From Prevotella sp. P5-92 (lineage in GTDB: Bacteria; Bacteroidota; Bacteroidia; Bacteroidales; Bacteroidaceae): a DNA stretch of 64,000 bases. Location of the stretch: positions 124,001 through 188,000 of the forward strand of contig NZ_NPJG01000042.1 in the NCBI RefSeq assembly GCF_002251245.1. Reading direction: 5' to 3'. A program made the position numbers and the translations under genes. Shown one piece after another: positions 63,305 to 64,000 of this stretch (the first letter of the stretch is position 1; every line of letters begins with the position of its first letter). The notes beneath the pieces are model-generated. The model worked only from the letters and a program-made list of their open reading frames with translations. It was not told the origin of the DNA and ran no database searches.

Positions 63305-64000
63305 AAAAATGGACTATTGAAGACTCAAAGGAGCTCTACAACATCACAGGGTGGGGAACCTCTTATTTTGGCATTAACGACCGAGGCGATGTTTATGTCA
63401 CACCATGTAAGAATAATACGCAGATCGATTTGCGTGAGGTGATGGATGAATTGGCGCTGAGGGATGTCACGCCTCCTGTCTTGCTGAGATTTCCAGACAT
63501 ACTGGACAACCGTATTGAGAAGACCAGTAGCTGTTTCAAAAAAGCTGCGCAGGAGTATAACTTCAAAGGTGAGAATTTCATCATCTATCCTATTAAGACA
63601 AATCAGATGCAACCCGTGGTAGAGGAAATTATCAGCCACGGACGAAAGTTTAATCTCGGTCTTGAAGCCGGTTCAAAGCCGGAATTACACGCGGTGATTG
63701 CTGTACAGTGCCAGAGTGACTCGCTCATCATCTGTAACGGATACAAAGACCAAAGCTACATCGAACTCGCACTGCTTGCGCAAAAAATGGGGAAGAGAGT
63801 GTTTATCGTGGTAGAGAAACCCAACGAACTCGAACTCATTGCACGCGAGGCTAAGAAACTCAATGTCAAGCCTAATCTTGGAATAAGGATAAAATTGGCT
63901 TCATCAGGCAGCGGAAAGTGGGAAGAAAGTGGAGGCGATGCCAGCAAGTTCGGTCTGACAAGCATGGAACTTCTCGAAGCTCTTGACATGCTTGATAAGA
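63301..64000 (+). CDS. speA: Biosynthetic arginine decarboxylase, 5' part
   Basis: The first 233 residues of a PLP enzyme that makes agmatine, the first step of polyamine synthesis from arginine; the gene runs past the window end. KKWTIEDSKELYNITGWGTS and YFGINDRGDVYVTP begin the protein, IIYPIKTNQMQPVVEEI holds the PLP lysine, and LGLEAGSKPELHAV, LIICNGYKD and SGGDASKFGLTSMELLE are SpeA hallmarks. Full-length members have about 630 residues. It begins at ATG 63301, overlapping the aroK stop. Confidence 0.93.
   Translation, partial: MKKWTIEDSKELYNITGWGTSYFGINDRGDVYVTPCKNNTQIDLREVMDELALRDVTPPVLLRFPDILDNRIEKTSSCFKKAAQEYNFKGENFIIYPIKTNQMQPVVEEIISHGRKFNLGLEAGSKPELHAVIAVQCQSDSLIICNGYKDQSYIELALLAQKMGKRVFIVVEKPNELELIAREAKKLNVKPNLGIRIKLASSGSGKWEESGGDASKFGLTSMELLEALDMLDK

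Noticed and set aside
1-64000. CRISPR arrays, complete insertion sequences, prophage, toxin-antitoxin or restriction systems
   Set aside because: No cas, transposase, integrase, phage structural or restriction gene can be read in any frame, and no repeat-spacer array of regular length is present.

Overview
The window reads as a chromosomal segment from a Bacteroidota genome, most likely Prevotella or a close relative. Supporting signs are Bacteroidota-type promoters (TTTG, about 20 bases, TAnnTTTG) before many genes, lineage-typical versions of the genes (N-succinylornithine carbamoyltransferase, an FtsA with a long charged tail, a MraY with an inserted segment, NhaD, a single-chain L-serine dehydratase), and secreted glycan-degrading enzymes. 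The genus is inferred; only the phylum is well supported.

Layout. 1-2105 (+): end of a sodium-dependent transporter, argF' and a YraN-family gene. 2102-4005 (-): a soluble PAS histidine kinase and two identical tRNA-Asn genes with a shared promoter and terminator. 4201-17659 (+): an exported S41 protease, the rimP-nusA-infB operon behind a leader hairpin, sufBCDS, rnhB and sdaA. 17660-18233 has no gene. 18275-34862 (-): an unbroken division and cell wall (dcw) cluster, read mraZ-rsmH-ftsL-ftsI-murE-mraY-murD-ftsW-murG-murC-ftsQ-ftsA-ftsZ-yqeY. In front of mraZ lie three GTGGG boxes at exact 10-base spacing, the probable MraZ operator. 35189-44635 (-): a DEAD-box helicase, ybeY, coaD, ruvB, pnp and an M16 protease. 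44636-46016: a gene-poor, repeat-rich stretch ending at tRNA-Pro(CGG). 46186-47487 (-): murF, displaced from the dcw cluster. 47673-52135 (+): folP-cdaA, then secreted GH43 and GH27 glycosidases. 52248-58288 (-): nhaD, an RluA-type pseudouridine synthase with a large N-terminal extension, a succinate-type CoA-transferase, a SpoU methyltransferase and a secreted esterase. 58366-64000 (+): a sialate O-acetylesterase, a Nudix hydrolase, topA, aroK and the start of speA.

Much of the window is core machinery: peptidoglycan synthesis and septation, translation and transcription factors, Fe-S cluster assembly, RNA decay and DNA topology. The accessory part is small: two secreted glycosidases and two esterases for host or plant glycans, and a CoA-transferase fitting succinate/propionate fermentation.

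I found no CRISPR array, complete insertion sequence, prophage, toxin-antitoxin pair or defence island, and no clearly new multi-gene system. The most unusual signals are non-coding: a degenerate 9-base-period repeat after mraY with a short relative after the DEAD-box helicase gene, a terminator-like hairpin just after the rimP operon promoter, a 16-bp palindrome at the -33 position of topA, and the nested repeats at 44636-46016.
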